From: Abiotrophia sp965245735
Lineage (GTDB): Bacteria > Bacillota > Bacilli > Lactobacillales > Aerococcaceae
DNA: 59,205 nucleotides
Direction of reading: 5' to 3'
Assembly (NCBI GenBank): GCA_965245735.1
Contig: CBDFAX010000010.1
Coordinates: forward strand, 1 to 59,205
Part shown: in pieces, positions 10,801-16,599 of the stretch
Layout: every line of letters starts with the position of its first letter
Numbering within the stretch: the stretch's first letter is position 1
The notes under the pieces: generated by a model
Database searches by the model: none
Seen by the model: the letters and a program-made list of their open reading frames with translations, nothing else
What the model was told of the DNA's origin: nothing
Translations under genes and position numbers: made by a program

Positions 10801-11129
10801 CCCGTGTTGTTGTTGAGGCTCATTTTTAAGACCCCGTTAACATCTGCGGAACGAAGACCAGTTGAACCAGACTCACTACTTGATTCCTGACTGGATTCTT
10901 CTTGAGCTGGAGCAGCTGGCGTTGGACTGGTTGGCGTTGGATTTGGTGTCACCTCCTCCGGCTTGATTTCTTCAGAGCTGACAGGTGCCACGATAGGGGT
11001 CGTAGCGGTCTCTTCAGCACTGGCTTCTTGCGCATAAGTCACCACAGTAGGCAGAAGCGTCCCCATAATTAAAAGGACTACCGCCAAGAGATGGTAGAAC
11101 TTACGCATAAATTGACTTGTCAATTTCAT
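1890..11129 (-). CDS. Giant LPXTG-anchored CshA-type fibril adhesin (3079 aa)
   Basis: This is a cell-wall-anchored surface fibril protein. In order it has a signal peptide (1-33, ending near TYAQEA), a Glu/Pro/Ser-rich linker, a large non-repetitive adhesin region (about 95-980), two Cna-B-like domains (about 983-1170; VAKKW and YVVKKW starts, ITN ends), 16 CshA-type fibril repeats of about 95-118 residues (about 1178-2955; hallmark VTFQPNKDFVGTPDPVTVQV), a Ser/Glu/Ala stalk, the sortase motif LPKTGE (about 3045), a membrane helix and a basic tail. The ATG at 11129 is chosen because it has an RBS (GGAAGGA). A reading frame running up to 11186 starts inside the promoter and cannot be translated from it. 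Homology to streptococcal CshA suggests binding to host fibronectin or to other bacteria. Sortase A at 32163-33014 is the likely anchoring enzyme. Confidence 0.93.
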   Translation of the reverse strand: MKLTSQFMRKFYHLLAVVLLIMGTLLPTVVTYAQEASAEETATTPIVAPVSSEEIKPEEVTPNPTPTSPTPAAPAQEESSQESSSESGSTGLRSADVNGVLKMSLNNNTGTDAKYTTNSHVGEVAVDGSGLNDTLEGAYVEIRVPAKYVETMAATAGGVAKAAGVLTQDGDNYLLTVPLNAIDRTTSGSFPFSIKFKDRLTPDGYSVQPRVAIRQADRRVIAGPSSDLTFNVKADKPQLQKLVKGNTLDMFVQQDVYGGETDGGDYLNSKAADVPFYFFLSPQGITNQTIQEYRANQTYRSYETIVIKDTLPTYEGVGGQTLTATFDPAKNPGWTDNGDGTVSYTVTNPDPASGGAETTLRNVRLRLSFPNAKYKNGNKQIVHKNNVELTMTPYQQGPSEPATVLNDDVPFTLTSELVPAGMFRKIANNASRLRLQPQANHVVEAFWSLAFRNTSALPVTQLVMEDTQLDPRMYAYSLTVSGTLSIPLEIYGVGEDGSETYLDTLSRTKRSIENIDDQAWGQVQEQVAKVQSGEIKDTEAVAATRKYKGIRIKLPAGEKHMPTTGFALQYRTRLLDPYNTKLLTDEKFYNNTATLDVALETEDGSEVRPRQLTSSARFIADKLEETVQFSKTTKVNQTGTLGEQVVYRLVFSNFVVSPARAYRNAKFIDVLPQGVTFKGVTEEEAADKGKIKNVEVVENYNNSGRTAVIIDLGTIPAFSDTKPNFPILVEGTINEGAIPSKIQNANNNEDNHAYFISDEYDPIPDGIKSTTLVDNKFGIQVNGKTPAQLVGASSVTTVNLPSEIASTKYIRRKGESFHTKPVITDYDEAFDYRLQTRNFSVLPMRHFVLYDRLPYSGDVNTSKFSNLLTGPLTVPEKYTVYYHTAADMTKNAGQEVGRDGWMTADQVADFTQVTAIKIVLNQGEVVEPGEIINFNVPMKAPAYTNGYINREKATNFFSTNRDANDLTSFGDTNAVVNQLPQYIPVAKKWVKEKNLDQVVFELFRKSQPRDVLASMTLNEANGWKGIFKRLDNGQLLDPNVTDYDVREVLPERYALDYNITSSYDATNPGSDEDEHVYEITNERKVRPYYVVKKWEDDNNRLGKRVPIKVQLKQNGQDYRDPLDITEADRWEITIPDLPIITNVKEIEYSADELNVPAGYYKEVVSNGNTTTITNKLPLPTGENVTSEGIQGASQTGTPNFTPGTVTIDGQPITVALKANSYRLVVDGQVTEATSTPALKNGQQVGTYTLDQATGQVTFQPNKDFTGQPDPVKVQVEDEHGTPATATYTPNVLGTQPTGQDVTSQGIQGASQTGTPSFTPGKVTIGGKEVEVPLKADSYRLVVNGQAIDGTSTPALSGGVEVGTYTLDQSTGQVTFQPKKDFVGTPDPVTVQVSDTNDKTATATYTPTVVGTKPSGQDKETQDIQGKTQSTTLTFTPGTANVGGTDYTVPLKDNSLRFVVDGAVTEETQIDAKDAAGKVIGRYTLDPASGQVTFEPNKDFVGTAAPAIVRVWDSNDMTADASYTPTVVGVVPNGSTKETTHVQGHEQSGLVEFTPGNEQVPMDDQVDAVFDNGEKEITIPKEGTYRVAKDGTVTFTPEKTFVGDGTGVTVVRVDKNGTKARGKYIPHVLAVKPSAQDAETTDIQGKEQVGQLTFTPGTTAVDGQDYSVPIAANSLQFLVDGQASTETTIPAKDANGKEIGTYTLNQNGQVTFQPNKDFVGDPVAVQVQAKDENGTPVVATYTPHVTGVKPVGVPATSTGIRGASQSKQVTFQPGHADVPMDDKVPAKLKDAQGQLVESLKVDNQGTYTVAADGTVTFVPEKNFVGPAQAVTVVRVDKNGTPAEATYTPTVVDATPTSTNAETTDVQGQVQEGTVSFAPGQAQIDGQAVTVPLVDNSLVFVVDGQVVQEKEIDAKDTDGKTIGTYKLNSETGQVTFTPHKDYVGTPVPATIQAHDTNDVTVTATYQPHVTGVTPSGKDVSSSGLQGASQTGQPVFTPGDAKVPITINDEQPAQFFVGGQAVTETSLPAMQNGVEVGTYTLDPKTGQVTFQPKADFVGTPDPVTVQVKDANGTPAKANYTPTVLPTSRQGLDKVSQDIQGKAQTGQPEFTYNPDPNNGGADQAIQVSAQNPAKFVVDGAVTDANQIDAKDKDGKVIGTYTLTPETGLITFQPNKDFVGTAQPATIQVLDPNGVAVSATYTPTVTPVTPTGTGVTSEGLQGQAQTGTPSFEAGHADVPITINDEQPARLVDPTSGQAVNETSLPAVKDGKTVGTYTIDPKTGTVTFQPNKDFVGTPEPIQVEVKDANGTPAKASYTPTVTAVVPRGDNQTTTDIQGKTQSATLVFTPGSDKVPMDDTVDARFEDGSIEKKVEGQGTYTVAKDGTVTFVPEKSFVGTATPVTVKRQDVNGTVATATYTPIVTAVTPSGSPATSSGLQGASQTGTPSFTPGHPDVPIKIDADQLAQFVVAGKAVTETSIPATKDGQEIGTYTLDPLTGTVTFQPKKDFVGVPDPVTVQAKDANGTPATATYTPSVTGVTPSGNQVESYGLKGQTQTGQPSFTPGHESVPMDDSVPATFSNGQNQLTVAGQGTYTLSPEGLITFTPEADFVGTADPVTIIRRDVNGTPAEGKYVPHVLDLVAENATSEDIQGKVQTGKPSAKDQTTGKALTPSAERPARLLDPATQEPVANDQLEAKDADGKVVGTYVLDRLTGQVTFTPNKDFVGTPLPAQVQFTNDQNVAVVATYTPTVTPVTPTGNQVESYGNKGQVQTGKPSFTPGHDQVPIDPAVAPTFEDGSKKLTVKDQGTYEVANDGTITFTPEANFVGTASPVVIVRVDTNGTPAKGTYTPHVLDIVPVDAESEDVQGKAQTGQLGARDQASGQAITPSASQPARLVDPATQAPTDASSVPALDADGKQIGTYTVDPLTGLVTFQPNEDFVGKPQAAQVVFQHESGISVTARYQPNVKAKEESSESSSESLSETSSESSASSASEASSESSASSASETSSESSASSASEASSESSDPDASQSNEHSGGNGSRGQNNRPGGRQLPKTGESDSFFWLAASLMGLAMAIVALDRKVKAKN
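2085..2210 (-). repeat. 36-bp tandem repeat encoding the Ser-rich stalk
   Basis: Three full 36-bp units (2085-2120, 2121-2156, 2157-2192) and a half unit (2193-2210) are nearly identical and encode 12-residue blocks of the SSESSASSASEA type just before the sortase motif. Unit number is likely to vary by slippage, which changes stalk length in multiples of 12 residues without a frameshift. Confidence 0.9.
2262..7600 (-). repeat. Array of 16 CshA-type fibril repeats within the giant gene
   Basis: The translated array has 16 repeats, each starting with a D/G-[IVL]-QG-x2-Q-x-G block and ending in xATYTPTV. Two classes can be told apart. The long class has KDxDGKxIGTYTLDPxTG before VTFQPNKDFVG. 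The short class has VPMDD or VPIDP, then GTYTVAxDG and VTFxPEKxFVG. Short units are numbers 4, 6, 11, 13 and 15, so the C-terminal half alternates long and short. DNA identity between units makes this part prone to recombination and assembly error. Confidence 0.88.
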
Positions 11130-11133
11130 TAAA

Positions 11134-11213
11134 TCCTTCCTTTCTTTCAAAATCGTTACGAACAATAAATTCTTTCGACAACTCATTATACACTATCAGA
11201 ATGGGATTTCCAA
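11134..11213 (-). promoter_or_regulatory. Promoter and RBS of the giant fibril gene
   Basis: On the minus strand, TTGGAA (11208-11213) and TATAAT (11185-11190) are separated by exactly 17 bp. The start site would be near 11178, giving a leader of about 50 bases and a purine-rich RBS GAAAGGAAGGA at 11134-11144. In the rest of 11214-11410 I see only AT-rich sequence and no gene. Confidence 0.8.
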
Positions 11214-11410
11214 TAGCTTATGTTAAGATTTCAAAGGCAACATCTGCTAGTTATTTTTATGAATTATTACGATATTGTTGCGACAGTAATAGTCTATACA
11301 TATAAAGTGAGCAAGACCGCCTTTTATGCCTCTTTTTTTAAAATGATTTTTTGACGGCTTAAACAAGACAAAGGCGCTCTATAGCCCGTTGTCGCTATTT
11401 TAGACCAGAT

Positions 11411-11440
11411 AAAAAGCCGAGACCTGAGTCTCGACTTTTT
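11411..11440 (-). terminator. Terminator after mtnN
   Basis: The inverted repeat GCCGAGAC-CTGA-GTCTCGAC is flanked by A5 and T5, so it can work on either strand. It begins immediately after the mtnN stop codon. Confidence 0.85.
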
Positions 11441-11441
11441 C

Positions 11442-12155
11442 TTAGTTTTCCTGATAGAGGACGGTCAGTACCGCATCAAAGGCATTCTGGGCAGCTAGCG
11501 CCAGACTATCCTTGAAGAGTTGAGGGGCATGGGCGCCCACATGGTCTGAGATGCCCCGAATGTTGTGGACCTGGCAGGCTGAAGTCGCCAGAACCTGAGC
11601 TAGGGCGGCACTTTCCATATCAGAAGCTAGGAGGCCTGGTTGCCGCTCCAGGATTTCCGCTACCCGCTGAGGATCGCTCATAAAGGAATCCGACGTCGCA
11701 ATGGTGCCCACATGAACCTGATAGGACTTGCCTGCCCCTTGGAAATGAGCCAGCAGATTAGTCAGCAAGTCAGCTGCTACTGGGTAGTCAGCCGGCATTT
11801 GGGGGACCTGCCCCCAGGCGTAGTTGAAGCCTGTGGCATCCACATCGCTATAGACAAAACGGTCGCTAATCACCACGTCGCCCAAGGCCACACTTGGCAC
11901 GAAAGAACCGGTTGAACCCGTATTAATGACTAGATCTGGCCCCACTTGGGTCAAAAGCCAAGCCGCGCAGGCGGCCGCATTGGCCTTGCCAATACCCGAT
12001 TCCACTAGATAAAGCTGACTAATCCCAGTTCCCTCGGGCGGGTTAACCGCTTCTATACGGGTCTTAGCTAGTTCAAAAACGACTTGCTTGGCCCCAAAAT
12101 GCTGGCGGAAAGGCGCCAACTCTTCCTGCATGGCCGCGACGATCGCAACTTTCAT
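11442..12155 (-). CDS. mtnN: 5'-methylthioadenosine/S-adenosylhomocysteine nucleosidase
   Basis: This 237-residue enzyme cleaves adenine from methylthioadenosine and S-adenosylhomocysteine, starting methionine salvage and the LuxS route to autoinducer-2. The N-terminus MKVAIVAAMQEEL carries the catalytic glutamate, DMESAALAQV the ribose-binding Met-Glu pair, and ISDHVG the catalytic Asp. Length matches the family. The start codon overlaps the metQ stop by one base (TAATG), so the two are translationally coupled and both lie under the T-box upstream of metQ. Pairing salvage with methionine uptake is metabolically coherent. Confidence 0.95.
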   Translation of the reverse strand: MKVAIVAAMQEELAPFRQHFGAKQVVFELAKTRIEAVNPPEGTGISQLYLVESGIGKANAAACAAWLLTQVGPDLVINTGSTGSFVPSVALGDVVISDRFVYSDVDATGFNYAWGQVPQMPADYPVAADLLTNLLAHFQGAGKSYQVHVGTIATSDSFMSDPQRVAEILERQPGLLASDMESAALAQVLATSACQVHNIRGISDHVGAHAPQLFKDSLALAAQNAFDAVLTVLYQEN

Positions 12156-13009
12156 TATTCCGCTTCCTTCCAGACATCTTTAATGTCTTTTTTCACTTCT
12201 ACCTTGGTACCCTCGAATTTTTCCTTGATAAATTCTTGGACCTTAGGGGTGTGGTAGAGTTCCACCAGTTTAAGTAGGTTCTCGTCTTTTTCGCGGCCTT
12301 TCTTGACGGCGATCACATTAATGCGTGACTTGGTTGAGTCGTTGATTTCTTCCTTGTAGATGGCATCCTTAAGAACGTTAAGGCCGCCTTCCAAAGCAAT
12401 GGTGTTACCGATAATGGAGAGGTCCACATCGTCTAAGACACGAACCGCTGTGGTGTCATCAATTAACTTAAATTCTAGCTTCTTAGGATTTTCGATGACA
12501 TCATCGGGTGTCCCCACGCCATCATCAAAGTCAGGTTTGAGCTTGATCAGACCAGCAGACTCTAGCAAACGCAAAGCCCGAGTAGTGTTGGCTGGGTTAT
12601 CAGCCAAGGCCACCACGGCCCCTTCCTTGACTTCCTCAATCTTCTTGTATTTCTTAGAATAAATCCCCATTGGCTCGATATAGGTGGTCCCAATCGGTAC
12701 CAAAGCATTGTCGGATTCCTTATTGAAGGCGTCTAAGTAGCCTAAAGATTGGAAGGCATTGGCATCCACGATACCATCCGCTACAGACTTATTAAGTGGC
12801 AAGCCCCCATCAATTTCTTTGACTTCAATTTCCAAGCCTGCTTTTTTGGCTTCTTCTGACTCAGCAATGAATTTCCAAACATCGTAGTCAGAACCAATAC
12901 TGCTGACCGTGACCTTGGTCGCGGCAGATGCAGGCAGGGCCGCGCCAAATAGGCTGAAGGCAGCGAGTGTGGTAAGGGTAACTTTCTTGGCAAAACTTTT
13001 AATGGACAT
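12155..13009 (-). CDS. metQ: MetQ-type methionine substrate-binding protein, no lipobox
   Basis: This 284-residue NlpA/MetQ family protein binds methionine for a MetNIQ ABC importer. The export signal is at 1-29 and ends in LPASA-ATKV, a signal peptidase I site. There is no lipobox; the whole protein lacks cysteine, which is odd because Gram-positive binding proteins are usually lipid-anchored. Family sequence features include VSSIGSDYDVWKF at the start of the mature part, GGLPLNKSVADG, and DANAFQSLGYL. An RBS (GGAG) lies 8 bases before the ATG. No metN or metI is in the window, so the importer partners must be elsewhere. Expression is probably controlled by the methionine-type T-box just upstream. 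Confidence 0.88.
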   Translation of the reverse strand: MSIKSFAKKVTLTTLAAFSLFGAALPASAATKVTVSSIGSDYDVWKFIAESEEAKKAGLEIEVKEIDGGLPLNKSVADGIVDANAFQSLGYLDAFNKESDNALVPIGTTYIEPMGIYSKKYKKIEEVKEGAVVALADNPANTTRALRLLESAGLIKLKPDFDDGVGTPDDVIENPKKLEFKLIDDTTAVRVLDDVDLSIIGNTIALEGGLNVLKDAIYKEEINDSTKSRINVIAVKKGREKDENLLKLVELYHTPKVQEFIKEKFEGTKVEVKKDIKDVWKEAE

Positions 13010-13044
13010 AATCGATTCTCCTTTGAATGCTGATTTTTGACGGG

Positions 13045-13310
13045 AGAAGACAAAAAAGCCCGTCCTCCCCTAGGGAAAAGGACGAGCGTCAGTCGTGGTA
13101 CCACCTTCATTCACCCTGCCGTCACCGACAAGATCTCTGCGAGTCTGCTAGGACTCTGCCATGGTAACGGGTGCCCCCGTGCGCTGGTTTAAGCCAAGCA
13201 CCCACTCTGAGACCATCTGTAAGGCGACCCTTGGCTTGCTTCCACCCGCTACAAGCTCTCTAGGCAAGGATTCAGCCCCACTCTTCTCTTCAACGTGTTT
13301 CCTATGTTTT
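13045..13310 (-). ncRNA. T-box riboswitch leader, methionine specifier
   Basis: Read on the minus strand, this leader has AGAGAGC (13255-13261), the GGGTGGAAGC stretch, an ATG specifier candidate (13214-13216, in CAGATGGTC) followed by GAGTGGG, and the T-box sequence TGAAGGTGGTACCACG (13094-13109). It ends in an intrinsic terminator. Uncharged tRNA-Met would pair with the ATG and the T-box to favour antitermination and read-through into metQ-mtnN. The specifier is read from position and from the downstream genes, not from a full fold. Confidence 0.88.
13052..13087 (-). terminator. T-box attenuator terminator
   Basis: The hairpin has arms GCTCGTCCTTTTCCC and GGGGAGGACGGGC on the minus strand and is followed by six Ts. 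It lies between the T-box sequence and metQ and would end transcription when methionyl-tRNA is charged. Confidence 0.88.
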
Positions 13311-13311
13311 C

Positions 13312-13340
13312 ACTATACCTAAGTCCCAAGCCAGGGTCAA
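13312..13340 (-). promoter_or_regulatory. Promoter of the T-box metQ-mtnN transcript
   Basis: TTGACC (13335-13340) and TATAGT (13312-13317) on the minus strand are separated by exactly 17 bp, directly upstream of the T-box leader. Confidence 0.85.
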
Positions 13341-13408
13341 GCTATGCTGTTAGACGAAAAATCTAGCATGTGTTATAGGCAATAGTTATAAGTCCTCCTA
13401 AAACTAAA

Positions 13409-13440
13409 ACAAGCACCCAACTTGGCCATAGGGTGCTTGT
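13409..13440 (-). terminator. Terminator of the fucose operon
   Basis: ACAAGCACCC and GGGTGCTTGT form a 10-bp stem, followed on the minus strand by TTTAGTTTT. It lies just after the fucO stop codon. Confidence 0.85.
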
Positions 13441-13461
13441 CAATCTTTATCTAGTTAAATC

Positions 13462-14613
13462 CTAGAAGAGTTCCTTATAGAAGGCAATGGTTTCTTCCAA
13501 GGTTGGGGTGAATGGGTTACCTGGTGCGCAGGCATCAATCATGGCATTCTTGGATAGATATTCGAAGTCGAAGTCTTTTTCTTCAATACCTAGTTCGGTT
13601 AACTTCTTAGGAATACCCACTGTTTCAGACAATTTTTCGATTTCGCTAATGGCATAATCCGCACACTCTTGGTCTGACTTGCCTTCTACTTGTAAACCTA
13701 AGGCTTTTGCCACATCACGGAAGGCCGCTGGTACGCGCTTAGCATTTTCACGTTCGATGACTGGCAATAACATAGCACAGCAAACACCGTGTGGTAAGTG
13801 ATATACCGCCCCTAGTTGGTGAGCCATGGAGTGGACATAACCTAAACCAGCGTTGTTGAAGGACATCCCACCTAAGAAGATAGCGTTGACCATGCCTTCA
13901 CGAGCTTCGATATCATGCCCATCCTTCACTGCCCGTGGCAAGAATTCCTTAATCAATTCGATTGCCCCGATAGAAAGTTTCTTGGTGACGCCATAAGCAC
14001 CTGGTGTTACCAAGGCTTCTACCGCGTGAGTCAAAGCATCCATCCCGGTTGCAGCTGTTAAAGCCGCTGGTTTAGATACCATTAATTCAGGGTCGTTAAC
14101 AGAGATCAGCGCCAAACTATTCTTGTCAACCATGACCATTTTAACCTTACGTTCTTCGTCGGTAATGACATAGTTAATGGTAATTTCAGCAGAAGTCCCA
14201 GCCGTTGTGTTGATTGCTACAACTGGCAAACCTTTCTTAGCTGATTTGTGCAAACCTTCGTAGTCTTGAGGCTTACCACCGTTGGTTGCCATAACCGAGA
14301 TACAGCTAGCTGCGTCTTGTGGTGAACCACCACCGAGTGAAATAATGAAGTCGCAATTGTTTTCTTGCAAGGCCTTGAGACCATCCAAGACATTCTTACA
14401 TGAAGGGTTAGGATCGACATCTGAGAAGACTACATAGTTGATTCCTTCTGCATCTAAAGGTTTCGTCACTTTAGGTAAGATATCGCTAGAGGCAATGAAG
14501 CCATCGGTCACTAAGAGAGCTTTCTTGTAGCCTAATTCTTTGACGTAAGGACCAACTTCATTAATCACCCCTTTACCGATTAAGTTAATAGCTGGTACAT
14601 AAAATGTTGACAT
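13462..14613 (-). CDS. fucO: Lactaldehyde reductase (iron-dependent alcohol dehydrogenase)
   Basis: This 383-residue group III alcohol dehydrogenase probably reduces L-lactaldehyde to 1,2-propanediol with NADH, the last step of anaerobic fucose breakdown. The nucleotide-binding motif is LGGGSPQDAA (about residue 95). Metal ligands fit the FucO pattern: Asp and His in GMDALTHAVEA, and two His in VHSMAHQLGAVYHLPHG. Length equals that of FucO. It is the last gene of the fucose operon, 32 bases after fucU, and has its own RBS (GGAGTG). Related 1,3-propanediol or butanol dehydrogenases look similar; the operon context decides the name. Confidence 0.88.
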   Translation of the reverse strand: MSTFYVPAINLIGKGVINEVGPYVKELGYKKALLVTDGFIASSDILPKVTKPLDAEGINYVVFSDVDPNPSCKNVLDGLKALQENNCDFIISLGGGSPQDAASCISVMATNGGKPQDYEGLHKSAKKGLPVVAINTTAGTSAEITINYVITDEERKVKMVMVDKNSLALISVNDPELMVSKPAALTAATGMDALTHAVEALVTPGAYGVTKKLSIGAIELIKEFLPRAVKDGHDIEAREGMVNAIFLGGMSFNNAGLGYVHSMAHQLGAVYHLPHGVCCAMLLPVIERENAKRVPAAFRDVAKALGLQVEGKSDQECADYAISEIEKLSETVGIPKKLTELGIEEKDFDFEYLSKNAMIDACAPGNPFTPTLEETIAFYKELF

Positions 14614-14645
14614 AATTGTTCACTCCTATTGCAATTTTGACGTGG

Positions 14646-15074
14646 CTAGAGCACGCCTTTTTTCAAAATGATATTGCCGTATAGGGCGGTCTCCCCGCTT
14701 TGGATTACGAGATAAGCATCTTTGGCTTGTTCATAGAAGGCAAACCGCTCAATTTCTTTGATTTGATAGCCTTGGTCTTGAGTCTGACGGTCTAGGATGG
14801 CCTTGTATTCCTCCCAAATGACCGGCACCGTTGGGTCTCCTGGCACCACCTGCATTAGACCTGCTTGGTAATCACTGTAAGGATCCAAAGGCAGGAGGGT
14901 CAGAATGGCATCCAAGAGTTCTGGGACCCCATGACCGTCAGCGCGAATGACACGCTGGCCTAGGCGATGAGCTGGGAAGTTGGCGTCGGCAATGACTAAT
15001 TCGTCCCCATGACCCATTTCCATCAAATATTTGACTAAGTCTGGACTCAAAATAGCTGGTATATGTTTAAGCAT
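14646..15074 (-). CDS. fucU: L-fucose mutarotase
   Basis: This 142-residue RbsD/FucU family protein interconverts alpha- and beta-L-fucose so that the isomerase receives the right anomer. Family signatures are the N-terminal LKHIPAILSPDLVKYLMEMGHGD with its catalytic His, DANFPAHRLG, and the aromatic/acidic tail. The ATG directly abuts the fucK stop (TAA-ATG), so translation is coupled. Length is typical. Confidence 0.92.
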   Translation of the reverse strand: MLKHIPAILSPDLVKYLMEMGHGDELVIADANFPAHRLGQRVIRADGHGVPELLDAILTLLPLDPYSDYQAGLMQVVPGDPTVPVIWEEYKAILDRQTQDQGYQIKEIERFAFYEQAKDAYLVIQSGETALYGNIILKKGVL

Positions 15075-16565
15075 TTATTGACCACCTTTCGTCAATTCCA
15101 GGTAGCGAGCATAGATTTGATCACGATTAGGCAAGTCCGCTACCTCATAATCATGTGTTGTTTCACTGTTTTTAATTAAGGCTTGGGCCTCGTGGCGGGT
15201 CTTAATCTCGCCCAAGGTTAAGAGTTGGGCTAAGATATTACCCAAGGCACTGCCCTCGATTGGCCCCGTCCGGACAGGACGCCCGGAAAAATTAGCCGTT
15301 AACTGGCAGAGCAGGCGATTTTGAATGCCGCCACCCACCATATGAATGGCGTCGATGCTTTGTCCGGTCAGTTGCTCCAACTGATCCAAGGTCTGCCGAT
15401 AAGCAAGAGCCAAACTTTCTAGGACCACTCTGACCACATGTCCCTTGGTTTGAGGGACTGCTTGGTTGGTCAGACGACAACGTTCCTTAATCTTAGCTTC
15501 CATATCATGAGGCGAAGCGAAAATCGCATCATTTGGATTAATCCAGGTTTGGTTGTCGGTCACTGCTTGAGCTAATTCTGCCATTTGAGCGAAGGACAAT
15601 TCCTCACCTTGCAAGCGCCAATCACGTTGCAGTTCTTGCAGAATCCACAAGCCAGTGGTGTTCTTGAGCAAACGATAACGACCGTCGAAGCAGCCTTCAT
15701 TGGTTAGGCCGGCTGCATAAGCAGCTGAACTCAAAACTGGTTGATCCGACTCCAAGCCTACCAAGGACCAGGTCCCGCAAGAGATAAAGGCTGTTGGTTG
15801 GTCGCTGGCATAAGGAATAGCCAGAACAGCTGCCGCTGTGTCATGGCCCGCGCCAGCAATCACGTCAAAAGGCTCAATCTTGAGCTCTTGAGTAATGCGT
15901 GGCGACAGTTGGCGCAAGATGCGCCCGCCTTTAATCACCTGACCGAACCACTCCTTAGGAATCCCGAAGCAATCTAGAACCTTGTCTTCAAAACTACCCG
16001 GGTGACTGGATGATAACAAGCCAGAGGTGCTGGCAATGGTATACTCGGTTGCTGCTACTCCACTGAGTAAGTAGTTAATCAAATCCGGCATAAAGAGGAC
16101 CTTTTGGGCGATTTGCTTGAGATGTGGTTTTTCCCGCAAATCTGCATAGAGTTGGAGGACCGAGTTAATGGTCGCTGGCTGTACCCCCGTCAAGTCAAAG
16201 AGCTTTTCTGGCGCCATGGCTTGATAGAAGTCTGCTTCATAGGAACCCATGCGGTTATCACGATAGCAGTGTGGCAGGTAAATCATATCTCCCGCTTGAT
16301 CCAAGTAGGCATAGTCGACACCCCAAGTATCCACTGAAATAGACCGAATAGGAATGTCATCAACTTGAGTCGCCTTCTTGATGCCGCGTTTGATTTCATT
16401 TTGTAAGTGTAAAATATTCCAGTACAAGCCATCATTGAGGCTGACCGGTTCGTTAGCGAACCGGTGCACCTCAGTGAGTTGGAGGGTCTGTCCATCGTAA
16501 ATGGCTTGCATTACCCGACCTGAGCTCGCCCCCAGGTCAATGGCCAAAAGTTTCATGCGCGTCAT
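15075..16565 (-). CDS. fucK: L-fuculokinase (FGGY carbohydrate kinase)
   Basis: This FGGY-family kinase of about 496 residues phosphorylates L-fuculose at O-1. The N-terminal ATPase motif is AIDLGASSGRVM, SVDTWGVDY lies in the sugar-binding region, GAGHDTAAA carries the catalytic Asp, and MVGGGIQNRLLCQL is the adenosine motif. The sequence is closer to rhamnulokinase (RhaB) than to enteric FucK, as is common in Firmicute fucose operons; rhamnulose activity cannot be excluded. The ATG at 16565 is preferred because GGAGG lies 8 bases before it. A GTG five codons upstream overlaps that RBS. Confidence 0.88.
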   Translation of the reverse strand: MTRMKLLAIDLGASSGRVMQAIYDGQTLQLTEVHRFANEPVSLNDGLYWNILHLQNEIKRGIKKATQVDDIPIRSISVDTWGVDYAYLDQAGDMIYLPHCYRDNRMGSYEADFYQAMAPEKLFDLTGVQPATINSVLQLYADLREKPHLKQIAQKVLFMPDLINYLLSGVAATEYTIASTSGLLSSSHPGSFEDKVLDCFGIPKEWFGQVIKGGRILRQLSPRITQELKIEPFDVIAGAGHDTAAAVLAIPYASDQPTAFISCGTWSLVGLESDQPVLSSAAYAAGLTNEGCFDGRYRLLKNTTGLWILQELQRDWRLQGEELSFAQMAELAQAVTDNQTWINPNDAIFASPHDMEAKIKERCRLTNQAVPQTKGHVVRVVLESLALAYRQTLDQLEQLTGQSIDAIHMVGGGIQNRLLCQLTANFSGRPVRTGPIEGSALGNILAQLLTLGEIKTRHEAQALIKNSETTHDYEVADLPNRDQIYARYLELTKGGQ

Positions 16566-16599
16566 GGCATTCGCCTCCACTAGAGTTTACATGGTCTTC

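Noticed and set aside
11130..11186. Longer start for the fibril protein adding 19 residues
   Set aside because: The added codons lie over the promoter -10 region and transcription start, so they cannot be in the mRNA; the ATG at 11129 has a good RBS.
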